Shown one piece after another: positions 22,820 to 30,867 of a DNA stretch of 32,058 bases. A model generated the notes under the pieces. It saw only the letters and a list, made by a program, of their open reading frames with translations, was not told the DNA's origin and made no database searches. Position numbers and translations under genes: made by a program. Origin of the DNA: an uncultured Oscillospiraceae bacterium (GTDB taxonomy: Bacteria > Bacillota > Clostridia > Oscillospirales > Oscillospiraceae); NCBI GenBank assembly GCA_944387035.1, contig CALXDJ010000024.1, forward strand, positions 1 to 32,058. The letters are read 5' to 3'. Numbering within the stretch: position 1 is the stretch's first letter; every line of letters begins with the position of its first letter.

Positions 22820-22855
22820 AAAGCGGCTCCGCTCCTGTGGCGGGGCCGCTTTTTT
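22820..22855 (+). terminator. Terminator after the small membrane-protein gene
   Basis: Twelve-bp stem with one G-T pair (AAGCGGCTCCGC / GCGGGGCCGCTT), 7-nt loop, then TTTT. Confidence 0.88.
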
Positions 22856-22892
22856 GTATAATTATTCTTTTAGCAAAAAGGAGAGACTCACG

Positions 22893-24095
22893 ATGAAAAA
22901 GAAGTTCCTCAGCCTGATGCTGGCCATGACCATGGTGCTTGGTCTGGCAGCCTGCGGCGGCCAGGAGGAGTCCACCGGCGACACCTCCGGCGAGACCGCT
23001 GACAACACCGCCTCTGAAGCTCCCGCCGAAGGCACCGCCTTCAAGCTGGGCGGTACCGGCCCCCTGACCGGCGGCGCCGCTATCTACGGCAACGCAGCCT
23101 ACCGCGGTGCACAGATCGCCGTGGACGAGATCAACGCCGAAGGCGGTGCAATCCAGTTCGACCTGCGCTATGAGGACGACCAGCACGACGCCGAGAAGGC
23201 CGTCAACGCCTACAACATCCTCAAGGACTGGGGCATGCAGATCTCCCTGGGCTCCGTGACCTCCAAGCCCTGCGAGGCCACTGCCGCTGAGACCTATGCC
23301 GACCGCATCTTCGCCCTGACCCCCTCCGCTTCTTCCACCGCCACCACCGAGGGCAAGGACAACATGTTCCAGATGTGCTTCATGGATCCCAACCAGGGTT
23401 CCGCCTCCGCCCTGTACATTTCCGAAAAGGGCCTGGGCAGCAAGATCGCCATCATCTGGAAGAACGATGATGTGTACTCCAAGGGCATCCACGACACCTT
23501 CGTGGACGAGGCCGCCGCTCTGGGTCTGGAGATTGTCTCCGACACCACTTTCGCCGACGGCAACGACACCGACTTCTCCGTCCAGCTCACTGACGCCCAG
23601 AACAACGGCGCCGATCTGGTGTTCCTGCCCATGTACTATCAGCCCGCTTCCCTGATTCTCTCTCAGGCCAGCGCCAAGGGCTACGCTCCCAAGTGGTTCG
23701 GCGTGGACGGCATGGACGGCATCCTGACCATGGAAGGCTTTGATCCCGCCCTGGCCGAGGGCGTCATGCTGCTGACTCCCTTCAACGCCGACGCTACCGA
23801 CGACAAGACCGTGGCCTTCGTCACCGAGTATCAGGAGCGTTACGGCGAGACTCCCAACCAGTTCGCCGCTGACGCCTATGACTGCGTCTATGCCTACAAG
23901 CAGGCTCTCGAAGCCGCCGGCGCCACGCCCGACATGAGCGCGGAAGAGCTGTGCGAACTGATGATCCAGCAGTTCACCTCCATGACCTTCAACGGCCTGA
24001 CCGGTGAGAACATGACCTGGGACGCCACCGGCGCCGTCAGCAAGAGCCCCAAGGGCATGGTCATCGAGAACGGCGCGTACGTCGGCCTCGACTAA
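22893..24095 (+). CDS. livJ: Branched-chain amino-acid ABC transporter, substrate-binding lipoprotein
   Basis: 400-aa periplasmic-binding-type lipoprotein, anchored outside the membrane. Signal peptide with lipobox LAAC, lipidated Cys21, then an acidic/Ser-Thr linker (about 22-48). The binding domain has the leucine-binding-protein features: GPLTGGAAIYGNAAYRG, VDEINAEGG, LGSVTSKP, FALTPSAS and YDCVYAYKQALEAAG. Its codon use is strongly biased, suggesting high expression. First gene of the liv operon. GGAGAG precedes the ATG. TATAAT at 22857-22862 could start transcription, but its -35 is poor. Confidence 0.94.
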   Translation: MKKKFLSLMLAMTMVLGLAACGGQEESTGDTSGETADNTASEAPAEGTAFKLGGTGPLTGGAAIYGNAAYRGAQIAVDEINAEGGAIQFDLRYEDDQHDAEKAVNAYNILKDWGMQISLGSVTSKPCEATAAETYADRIFALTPSASSTATTEGKDNMFQMCFMDPNQGSASALYISEKGLGSKIAIIWKNDDVYSKGIHDTFVDEAAALGLEIVSDTTFADGNDTDFSVQLTDAQNNGADLVFLPMYYQPASLILSQASAKGYAPKWFGVDGMDGILTMEGFDPALAEGVMLLTPFNADATDDKTVAFVTEYQERYGETPNQFAADAYDCVYAYKQALEAAGATPDMSAEELCELMIQQFTSMTFNGLTGENMTWDATGAVSKSPKGMVIENGAYVGLD

Positions 24096-24118
24096 TCCAT
24101 TCCCGCATCCCGGTTCTG

Positions 24119-24143
24119 CCGGAGCGGCCAGTGGCCGCTCCGG
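24119..24143 (+). repeat. Hairpin after livJ
   Basis: Perfect 11-bp arms CCGGAGCGGCC / GGCCGCTCCGG with AGT loop, 24 nt after the livJ stop and without a T-tract. Likely an mRNA-stabilising or attenuating element that keeps the binding protein in excess of the permease. Confidence 0.7.
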
Positions 24144-24169
24144 CGCCGCCGGGCTTTCGGATTTACGGC

Positions 24170-24214
24170 GCGTATCCGGAAGCCGCCCGCCATCCCGGAC
24201 GTTTCCGGATACGC
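24170..24214 (+). repeat. Second inverted repeat in the livJ-livH gap
   Basis: GCGTATCCGGAA (24170-24181) and TTCCGGATACGC (24203-24214), perfect 12-bp arms with a 21-nt loop. The 170-bp gap holds nothing else that I can read. Confidence 0.65.
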
Positions 24215-24265
24215 ACCGGACGTATCGTTTCCCTCGAAACAACAAGACAAGGGGTGTATCCAACT

Positions 24266-25183
24266 ATGACCTTCCTGAACTATCTCATCAGCGGGATCAG
24301 TCTGGGCAGTATCTACGCCATCATCGCCCTGGGCTATACCATGGTCTACGGCATCGCCAAGATGCTCAACTTCGCCCACGGCGATGTCATCATGGTCGGC
24401 GCGTACATCTGCTTTTACGCCGTCTCCCGCTATTCCCTGCCTCCCCTGGTGGGTGTGATTTTGGCCATGCTGGTCTGCACGGTGCTGGGCATCGTCGTGG
24501 AGCGGCTGGCATATAAGCCTCTGCGGTCCGCTCCCTCCCTGGCCGTGCTGATCACCGCCATCGGCGTGAGCTATTTCCTCCAGAATGCCGCCCTGCTGCT
24601 CTGGTCCTCCAACCCCAAGGTGTTCCCCAACGCCTTTGTCATCAACACCATCGACGAGGCTGGAAATCCTGTGGTGCAAAGCAGCATTGACCTCTTCGGC
24701 GGTCAGCTCAAGGTGAGCTTCGTCACCATCGCCACCATTGCCATCTGCATTGTCATCATGCTGGCTCTGCTGTGGTTTACCAGCAAGACCCGCCTGGGCA
24801 AGGCCATGCGGGCCTGCTCCGAGGACAAGGGCGCCGCGCAGCTCATGGGCATCAACGTCAACGCCACCATCTCCATGACCTTCGCCATCGGCTCGGGCCT
24901 GGCTGCCATTGCCGGCGTGCTGCTGTGCTCCGCCTATCCCACCCTGGTTCCCACCACCGGTTCCATGCCCGGCATCAAGGCCTTTACCGCTGCCGTTTTC
25001 GGCGGCATCGGTTCCATCCCCGGTGCTCTGCTGGGCGGACTGCTGCTGGGTATCATCGAAATTTTCGCCAAGGCCTACATCTCCACCCAGCTTTCCGACG
25101 CCATCGTGTTCGCTGTGCTGATCGTGGTGCTGCTGGTCAAACCTGCGGGCCTGCTGGGCAAGCAGATCCGCGAGAAAGTGTGA
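24266..25183 (+). CDS. livH: Branched-chain amino-acid ABC transporter permease LivH
   Basis: 305-aa inner-membrane permease with about eight helices. MTFLNYLISGISLGSIYAIIALGYTMVYGIAKMLNFAHGDV is the family start (read in parts), and ACSEDKGAAQLMGINVN is the cytoplasmic coupling loop that meets the ATPases. ATG at 24266 follows AAGGGGTG; the frame is open upstream through the hairpin region but without a start signal. livM begins 10 nt after its stop. Confidence 0.95.
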   Translation: MTFLNYLISGISLGSIYAIIALGYTMVYGIAKMLNFAHGDVIMVGAYICFYAVSRYSLPPLVGVILAMLVCTVLGIVVERLAYKPLRSAPSLAVLITAIGVSYFLQNAALLLWSSNPKVFPNAFVINTIDEAGNPVVQSSIDLFGGQLKVSFVTIATIAICIVIMLALLWFTSKTRLGKAMRACSEDKGAAQLMGINVNATISMTFAIGSGLAAIAGVLLCSAYPTLVPTTGSMPGIKAFTAAVFGGIGSIPGALLGGLLLGIIEIFAKAYISTQLSDAIVFAVLIVVLLVKPAGLLGKQIREKV

Positions 25184-25193
25184 GGTGTGGATC

Positions 25194-26252
25194 ATGGCAA
25201 ACAAGTTGAACACGCTCAACAAAACCAACCGCTGGAACTACATCACCTATCTGCTGGTCATCATCGCCTACGTCATTTTACAGGTGATGTCCTCCACCGG
25301 TTCCATCTCTTCTTCCCTCAAGGGCATGCTGGTGCCGATCTGCGCCTATGTGGTTATGGCTGTCTCCCTGAACCTCACCGTGGGCGTGCTGGGTGAGCTG
25401 TCCCTGGGCCACGCGGGCTTTATGAGCGTGGGCGCCTTCACCGGCGTCACCGCCGCTGTCTCGCTGCAAAACCTCATTCCCTTCGCCCCGCTGCGTCTGG
25501 CTGTAAGCATGGTGGTGGCTGCCCTCTTCGCCGCCCTGGCTGGTTTCCTCATCGGCATCCCGGTTCTGCGGCTCAAGGGCGACTATCTGGCCATCGTCAC
25601 CCTGGCCTTCGGCGAGATCATCAAGAGCATCTTCAATAACCTCTATGTGGGCCTGGATGAGTCCGGCTTCCACTTCAGCCTCCTGAGCGATACCACGGAC
25701 CTCAGTGAAAACGGCACCCTCATCATCGGCGGTCCCATGGGCATCGGCAGCATCCAGAAGATCTCCACCTTCACCGCCGGGTTCATCCTGGTAATGATTA
25801 CCTTGGTCGTGGTGTTCCACCTGGTCAACAGCCGGGCCGGACGGGCTATCATGGCCATCCGGGACAACCGCATCGCCGCAGAGAGCGTAGGCCTCAACAT
25901 CACCAAGTACAAGATGATGGCTTTCGTCACCTCCGCTGCCCTGGCCGGTTCCGCCGGCGCCCTGTTCGCCATGAACTACTCCACCATTGTGGCCAACAAG
26001 TTCGACTTCAACACCTCCATCCTGGTGCTGGTGTTCGTGGTGCTGGGCGGCCTTGGCAACATGCTGGGCTCCATCATTGCCGCTGCGGCACTGACCATTC
26101 TGCCCGAAGCCCTGCGGGAATTTTCCGACTACCGGATGCTGGTGTACGCCATCGTGCTGATTCTGGTGATGCTGGCCACCAACAATCCCACCCTCAAATC
26201 CTTCCTGGCCCGGCTCAAGCCCGGCAAGCGCGGAGAAAAGGAGGCTGCCTGA
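25194..26252 (+). CDS. livM: Branched-chain amino-acid ABC transporter permease LivM
   Basis: 352-aa permease pairing with LivH. LNLTVGVLGELSLGHAGFMSVGAFTG is the typical early membrane region, RLKGDYLAIVTLAFGEI follows, and AIRDNRIAAESVGLNITKYKMMAF is the EAA-type coupling loop. ATG at 25194 follows GAGGTG; a GTG at 25185 is too near the ribosome site. livG begins 1 nt after its stop. Confidence 0.95.
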   Translation: MANKLNTLNKTNRWNYITYLLVIIAYVILQVMSSTGSISSSLKGMLVPICAYVVMAVSLNLTVGVLGELSLGHAGFMSVGAFTGVTAAVSLQNLIPFAPLRLAVSMVVAALFAALAGFLIGIPVLRLKGDYLAIVTLAFGEIIKSIFNNLYVGLDESGFHFSLLSDTTDLSENGTLIIGGPMGIGSIQKISTFTAGFILVMITLVVVFHLVNSRAGRAIMAIRDNRIAAESVGLNITKYKMMAFVTSAALAGSAGALFAMNYSTIVANKFDFNTSILVLVFVVLGGLGNMLGSIIAAAALTILPEALREFSDYRMLVYAIVLILVMLATNNPTLKSFLARLKPGKRGEKEAA

Positions 26253-26253
26253 C

Positions 26254-27093
<840 letters not shown>

Positions 27094-27095
27094 GC

Positions 27096-27806
27096 ATGGA
27101 ACCCATTTTGAAGGTAGACGACATCAACGTCTATTACGGCAGCATTCACGCCATCAAGGGCGTCTCCTTTGAGGTCCAGGAGGGCGAGATCGTGACCCTG
27201 ATCGGCGCCAACGGCGCCGGCAAGTCCACCACCCTGAATACCATCTCCGGCCTGCTCCACAGCAAGACCGGCTCCGTGACCTTCCTGGGAGAGAACCTGG
27301 CCAAGGTTCCCGCCCACAAGATCGTCTCCAAGGGCCTGGCCCTGGTCCCCGAGGGACGGCGCATCTTCTTGCAGATGACTGTCCAGGAGAACCTGGAGAT
27401 GGGCGCCTACACCCAGAGCGGCAAGACCGCAGACGCCGACCTGGAGAAGGTCTATGCCCAGTTCCCCCGGCTGAAGGAGCGCTACCGTCAGGTAGCGGGT
27501 ACCCTCTCCGGCGGCGAACAGCAGATGCTGGCCATGGGCCGCGCCCTGATGAGCCGACCCAAGCTGCTGATGCTGGATGAGCCCTCCATGGGCCTGGCCC
27601 CTATTCTGGTGGAGCAGATCTTTGAGATCATTCAGAACCTCCACAAGGCCGGTACCACCATTTTGCTGGTGGAACAGAACGCCCAGGCGGCGTTGTCCGT
27701 GGCGGACCGGGGCTACGTGCTGGAAACCGGCAAGGTGGTCACCACCGGCACCGGCGCCGAGCTGCTGGCCTCTCCGGTCATCAAAAAGGCCTATCTGGGC
27801 GGCTGA
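27096..27806 (+). CDS. livF: Branched-chain amino-acid ABC transporter ATP-binding protein LivF
   Basis: 236-aa ABC ATPase, partner of LivG. Walker A GANGAGKST, signature LSGGEQQMLAMGRAL, Walker B LLMLDEPSMGLAP, switch His replaced by Gln in LLVEQNAQ, as normal for LivF. AAAGGAGG precedes ATG at 27096 by 7 nt; GTG at 27090 overlaps livG but is too near the ribosome site. Last gene of the five-gene importer operon. Confidence 0.96.
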   Translation: MEPILKVDDINVYYGSIHAIKGVSFEVQEGEIVTLIGANGAGKSTTLNTISGLLHSKTGSVTFLGENLAKVPAHKIVSKGLALVPEGRRIFLQMTVQENLEMGAYTQSGKTADADLEKVYAQFPRLKERYRQVAGTLSGGEQQMLAMGRALMSRPKLLMLDEPSMGLAPILVEQIFEIIQNLHKAGTTILLVEQNAQAALSVADRGYVLETGKVVTTGTGAELLASPVIKKAYLGG

Positions 27807-27825
27807 GCACCGTTTTTCCAAATTC

Positions 27826-27854
27826 AAAAGGAGCGCCTGCGGGCGCTCCTTTTT
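27826..27854 (+). terminator. Terminator of the liv operon
   Basis: AAAAGGAGCGCC (27826-27837) pairs with GGCGCTCCTTTT (27842-27853), loop TGCG, ending in TTTTT. It lies 20 bp after the livF stop. Confidence 0.9.
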
Positions 27855-27856
27855 CG

Positions 27857-27884
27857 TTGCTTTTTTTCTCCGGCGTGCTATACT
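27857..27884 (+). promoter_or_regulatory. Promoter of niaR
   Basis: TTGCTT (27857-27862), 16 bp, TATACT (27879-27884), directly after the liv terminator. Confidence 0.6.
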
Positions 27885-27917
27885 GCTGTCAAGACTACCC
27901 GCAGGGAGGCGCTTTTC

Positions 27918-28430
27918 ATGCATGCAGATACTCGCCGTCAGGCGATCTTAGACCAGCTCCGCGACGCCGCAGGCCCCATCAGCGCCGCCGCTCTGGCCGC
28001 CAAGTTCTCCGTCAGCCGTCAGATCATCGTGGGGGACATCGCCCTGCTCCGGGCCGCCGGAGCGGAGATCTCCGCCACACCCCGGGGCTATGTGATCCTG
28101 CCCGCGCCTCCGGGCCTGGTGCGGCAGGTGGCCTGCCGCCACGACGCCGCCGGAATGGAAGCCGAGCTCAACGCCATGGTGGACCAGGGCTGCACCGTGC
28201 TGGACGTCACCGTCGAGCACCCGGTCTACGGTCAGCTCACCGGCCCCCTTCAGCTCTCCAACCGCCATGAGGTGGCCGAATTCCTCCGCCGCTGCTCCCA
28301 GTCCGACGCCCGTCCCCTCTCCGATCTCACGGAAGGGATTCACCTTCACACCCTTTCCTGCCCAGATGAGGGAGCCTTTCAGCGGGTCCGGGCTGCCCTA
28401 GCGGAGTTGGGCGTTTTGCTCCAGGCGTGA
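27918..28430 (+). CDS. niaR: Niacin-responsive repressor NiaR (HTH_11 + 3H domain)
   Basis: 170-aa regulator. Residues about 5-58 form a winged helix (HTH_11: RRQAILDQLRDAAGPISAAA, KFSVSRQIIVGDIALLR). Residues about 70-168 are the 3H domain with metal ligands His75, Glu83, His142 and His144 in the arrangement known from the Thermotoga 3H protein, plus EHPVYGQL at 100-107. NiaR proteins repress niacin uptake and NAD synthesis genes when nicotinate is plentiful. GGGAGG precedes ATG at 27918. The next gene, behind a large palindrome, is its evident target. Confidence 0.9.
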   Translation: MHADTRRQAILDQLRDAAGPISAAALAAKFSVSRQIIVGDIALLRAAGAEISATPRGYVILPAPPGLVRQVACRHDAAGMEAELNAMVDQGCTVLDVTVEHPVYGQLTGPLQLSNRHEVAEFLRRCSQSDARPLSDLTEGIHLHTLSCPDEGAFQRVRAALAELGVLLQA

Positions 28431-28437
28431 AAAATTC

Positions 28438-28466
28438 TTGACAGGCACCCAGTTTATGTGTATCAT
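28438..28466 (+). promoter_or_regulatory. Promoter of the NiaR-controlled transporter
   Basis: TTGACA (28438-28443), 17 bp, TATCAT (28461-28466). The palindromic operator begins at the last base of the -10 and covers the start site. Confidence 0.85.
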
Positions 28467-28501
28467 GTTGTGGACAGGTGTCAAGACACATGTCCACAAC
28501 A
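28466..28501. promoter_or_regulatory. 36-bp palindromic operator, probable NiaR site
   Basis: Left arm TGTTGTGGACAGGTGTC (28466-28482) and right arm GACACATGTCCACAACA (28485-28501) around AA match at 16 of 17 positions. It spans the expected transcription start. A third half-site ACAGGTGTC (28513-28521) repeats the left-arm core and contains the ribosome site AGGTG. Assignment to NiaR rests on adjacency to niaR and on the transporter family. Confidence 0.75.
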
Positions 28502-28525
28502 CTTTAGAAGAAACAGGTGTCTCCC

Positions 28526-29599
28526 ATGGAACAACTCAAAGCCTTCCTCAAGCGCAAGAACATTGAAATCTCCGCCTCCCGCTACGGCATCTCCGCCCTG
28601 GGCGCCATGGCCCAGGGTCTGTTCTGCTCCCTGCTCATCGGCACCATCATCAAAACCCTGGGCCAGCAGCTGGGCATTGCTTACCTCACAGATATCGGTA
28701 CATACGCCACCGCCGTCTCCGGCCCCGCCATGGCCGTAGCCATCGGCTATGCTCTGAAGGCCGATCCCATGGTGCTCTTCTCCCTGGCCGCTGTGGGCTG
28801 GGCCGCCAACGCCGAGGGCGGTGCCGGCGGGCCTTTGGCCGTGCTGATCATCGCCATCATCGCCGCCGAGTGCGGCAAGGCCGTCAGCAAGGAGACGAAA
28901 ATCGACATTCTGGTCACGCCGGGCGTGACAATTCTGGTGGGTGTGGCACTGGCCAAATGGATCGCCCCTCCCATCGGCACTGCCGCCGGGGCCTTCGGAT
29001 TGCTCATCGACAACGCCACCCGGCTCCAGCCCTTCTGGATGGGCATTGCCGTGTCCGTGCTGGTAGGCGTGGCGCTGACGCTGCCCATCTCTTCCGCCGC
29101 CATCTGCTCCGTGCTTCAGCTCACGGGTCTGGCTGGAGGCGCCGCTGTGGCGGGCTGCTGTGCCCAGATGGTGGGCTTTGCCGTCATGAGCTTCCGGGAA
29201 AACCGCTGGGGCGGCCTGGTGAGCCAGGGCCTGGGTACCTCCATGCTGCAGATGCCCAACATCGTCCGCAATCCCCGAATCTGGATCGCCCCCACCCTGG
29301 CCTCCGCCATCACCGGCCCGATTGCCACCTGCGTCTTCGGCCTGGAGATGAACGGCGCACCCATCAACTCCGGCATGGGTACCTGCGGCCTGTGTGGCCA
29401 GATCGGCGTGTGGACCGGCTGGCTCTCTCCCAGTGAAGAAGCTCTGGCCAAGGGCGCAGCGGCCATCCAGCCCGGCGCCATGGACTGGCTGGGCCTGATT
29501 CTGATCTGCTTCGTCCTGCCCGCCATCCTGGCTCCCCTCATCAACCAGGTATGCCGGAAACTGGGTTGGGTGAAGGATGGAGATTTGACCCTGGCGTGA
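28526..29599 (+). CDS. PfoR/EIIC_2-type membrane transporter, predicted nicotinate-regulated
   Basis: 357-aa integral membrane protein with about nine or ten helices, of the PTS_EIIC_2 / PfoR family (often labelled PTS IIC). Typical parts: ISASRYGISALGAMAQGLFCSLLIGTI (in pieces), KWIAPPIGTAAGAFG, LPISSAAICSVLQLTGLAGGAAVAGCCAQMVGFA. No EIIA or EIIB gene is near, so a phosphotransferase role is doubtful. Members of this family occur in NiaR regulons and have been predicted to carry niacin or a related compound; the operator here supports that. AGGTG lies 6 nt before ATG at 28526; GTG at 28517 is an alternative. Followed 44 nt later by the PPC-domain gene. Confidence 0.85.
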   Translation: MEQLKAFLKRKNIEISASRYGISALGAMAQGLFCSLLIGTIIKTLGQQLGIAYLTDIGTYATAVSGPAMAVAIGYALKADPMVLFSLAAVGWAANAEGGAGGPLAVLIIAIIAAECGKAVSKETKIDILVTPGVTILVGVALAKWIAPPIGTAAGAFGLLIDNATRLQPFWMGIAVSVLVGVALTLPISSAAICSVLQLTGLAGGAAVAGCCAQMVGFAVMSFRENRWGGLVSQGLGTSMLQMPNIVRNPRIWIAPTLASAITGPIATCVFGLEMNGAPINSGMGTCGLCGQIGVWTGWLSPSEEALAKGAAAIQPGAMDWLGLILICFVLPAILAPLINQVCRKLGWVKDGDLTLA

Positions 29600-29643
29600 A
29601 GATGTGGTAAGGTGGAGAAAACCGTATGCAGGAGGAATCCACC

Positions 29644-30063
29644 ATGGAATACCGCAAATTTGCCAACACCTACGTCGTACGCATGGACCCCGGCGAGGAG
29701 ATTTTGGAACAGGTGAAGATCCTGTCCCAAGCCGAGGGCATCACCCTGGCCAGCGTTCAGGCCCTGGGTGCCGTCAATGACTTCACGGTCGGCGTTTTCC
29801 ATACCGACACCAAGGAATATCAGTCCAACCGCTTCCAGGGCTGTTACGAGATTGTCTCCCTGACCGGCACCATCAACACCATGGATGGCGCGTTCTACTG
29901 CCACCTGCACATGAGTGCCGGAGATGAGCAGGGCCGCGTAGTGGGCGGACACCTCAACCGGGCCGTGGTCAGTGCCACTTGTGAAATGATCATCACCGAG
30001 ATTCCCGGCACTGTGGACCGGGCCTTCAGCGACACTGTGGGCCTGAATCTCTTCCGGTTCTAA
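29644..30063 (+). CDS. PPC-domain (DUF296/PCC) protein
   Basis: 139-aa stand-alone PPC domain. The conserved metal-type triad appears as His87 and His89 (FYCHLHMS) and His103 (VVGGHLN), with the family's GAVNDFTVGVF and GTINTMDG loops. Bacterial stand-alone PPC proteins form trimers; the biochemical role is not known, although the domain is best known from plant AT-hook proteins. AGGAGG lies 8 nt before ATG at 29644. It has no evident promoter and is probably co-transcribed with the NiaR-controlled transporter. Confidence 0.88.
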   Translation: MEYRKFANTYVVRMDPGEEILEQVKILSQAEGITLASVQALGAVNDFTVGVFHTDTKEYQSNRFQGCYEIVSLTGTINTMDGAFYCHLHMSAGDEQGRVVGGHLNRAVVSATCEMIITEIPGTVDRAFSDTVGLNLFRF

Positions 30064-30150
30064 TTGCTTTGTTCCGGACGCGCTTGAGCACATTGTATTC
30101 TAATACAGCCGGGCCGTCAGCCAGCCCTCTCACAGAATGAACTCAACAAA

Positions 30151-30181
30151 GCAGGGCGGGTACCTCTGGTACCCGCCCTGC
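30151..30181. terminator. Bidirectional terminator between PPC and phosphatase genes
   Basis: Perfect 14-bp stem GCAGGGCGGGTACC / GGTACCCGCCCTGC, loop TCT. The minus strand continues TTTGTTG, the plus strand GCTTATTTG, so termination is probably stronger for the minus-strand gene. Convergent genes flank it. Confidence 0.8.
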
Positions 30182-30212
30182 GCTTATTTGCGTCCGCTTC
30201 CCTGTGTGTTTC

Positions 30213-30671
30213 TCACTTCTCCGTCAGCTGAGCCAGCAGGCCCCGGCAGCCCGCCAGCACATCCTGCCAGGTGGCCTCGAAATCCCCGGTATACCAAGGG
30301 TCAGCCACCTCCTGCCCAGGGCGGCCCGCATACTCCAGCAGCAAATGGATCTTTCCCGCCTCGTCTCCGCCGCACATCCGGCGCATATTGCGTACGTTGG
30401 CCCCATCCATGCCGATGAGCAAATCATAGCGGTCATAGTCCTCCCGGCGCAGCTGCCGGGCCGCATGCCCCTGACAGGCGATGCCATGCTCGGCCAGCTT
30501 CCGCCGGGCGGGCGGATAGACAGGATTGCCGATTTCCTCGGTGCTGGTGGCGGCGGATGCAATCTGGAACTGTGCCTCCAGTCCTGCCTGCTCCACCAGG
30601 TCCCGCATCACATATTCCGCCATCGGACTGCGGCAGATGTTGCCGTGGCAAACGAAAAGTATTTTTACCAT
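30213..30671 (-). CDS. Low-molecular-weight protein-tyrosine phosphatase
   Basis: 152-aa arsenate-reductase-fold phosphatase. The P-loop CHGNICRS gives nucleophile Cys8 and Arg14 (CX5R); Asp124 in DPWYTGDF is the general acid. MDGANVRNMRR is another family mark. Bacterial members dephosphorylate tyrosine kinases or exported effectors; no kinase gene is adjacent. GAGGAG lies 10 nt before ATG at 30671; its upstream DNA is AT-rich and carries a long inverted repeat. Confidence 0.95.
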   Translation of the reverse strand: MVKILFVCHGNICRSPMAEYVMRDLVEQAGLEAQFQIASAATSTEEIGNPVYPPARRKLAEHGIACQGHAARQLRREDYDRYDLLIGMDGANVRNMRRMCGGDEAGKIHLLLEYAGRPGQEVADPWYTGDFEATWQDVLAGCRGLLAQLTEK

Positions 30672-30689
30672 CTTTTTATAACTCCTCAT

Positions 30690-30731
30690 AAATCCTGTAT
30701 TTCTTCTCAAATGCTTGATATTACAGGATTT
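30690..30731. repeat. Inverted repeat upstream of the phosphatase gene
   Basis: AAATCCTGTA (30690-30699) and TACAGGATTT (30722-30731), perfect 10-bp arms with a 22-bp centre, about 20 bp before the phosphatase start on the minus strand. It may be an operator, a leader hairpin or part of the element boundary. Confidence 0.5.
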
Positions 30732-30775
30732 TTCACACTTTTCGTGCAGTCTGAGCTTCCACCTGCTTTGAAGAT

Positions 30776-30806
30776 ATCTTCTCGAATCTTCTCATGATTT
30801 CTCATG
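30776..30806. repeat. Three short tandem repeats near the element end
   Basis: ATCTTCTCGA, ATCTTCTCATG and ATTTCTCATG follow one another with a 10-11 bp period. Such helically phased repeats beside an integrase gene can be arm-type binding sites. Confidence 0.45.
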
Positions 30807-30821
30807 TTTTTTCCTGCAATA

Positions 30822-30859
30822 TTGGTAAAGGCGTTGGTAAAGAAAGCCGCTTTACCAAC
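30822..30859. repeat. Direct and inverted TTGGTAAAG repeats (candidate attachment/arm sites)
   Basis: TTGGTAAAG occurs at 30822-30830 and again at 30834-30842 (12-bp period). GTTGGTAAAG (30833-30842) also forms a perfect 10-bp inverted repeat with CTTTACCAAC (30850-30859), 8 bp beyond the integrase stop. This may mark the element end, an integrase binding site or a hairpin after the integrase gene; it lacks a T-tract. Confidence 0.5.
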
Positions 30860-30867
30860 GGGCAATT

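Noticed and set aside
22683..24263. A 526-codon minus-strand frame opposite livJ
   Set aside because: Complement of the lipoprotein gene; no ribosome site or family match.
28526..29599. A true sugar PTS IIC component
   Set aside because: No EIIA/EIIB genes are nearby and the NiaR context points to niacin; the PTS label is kept only as the family name.
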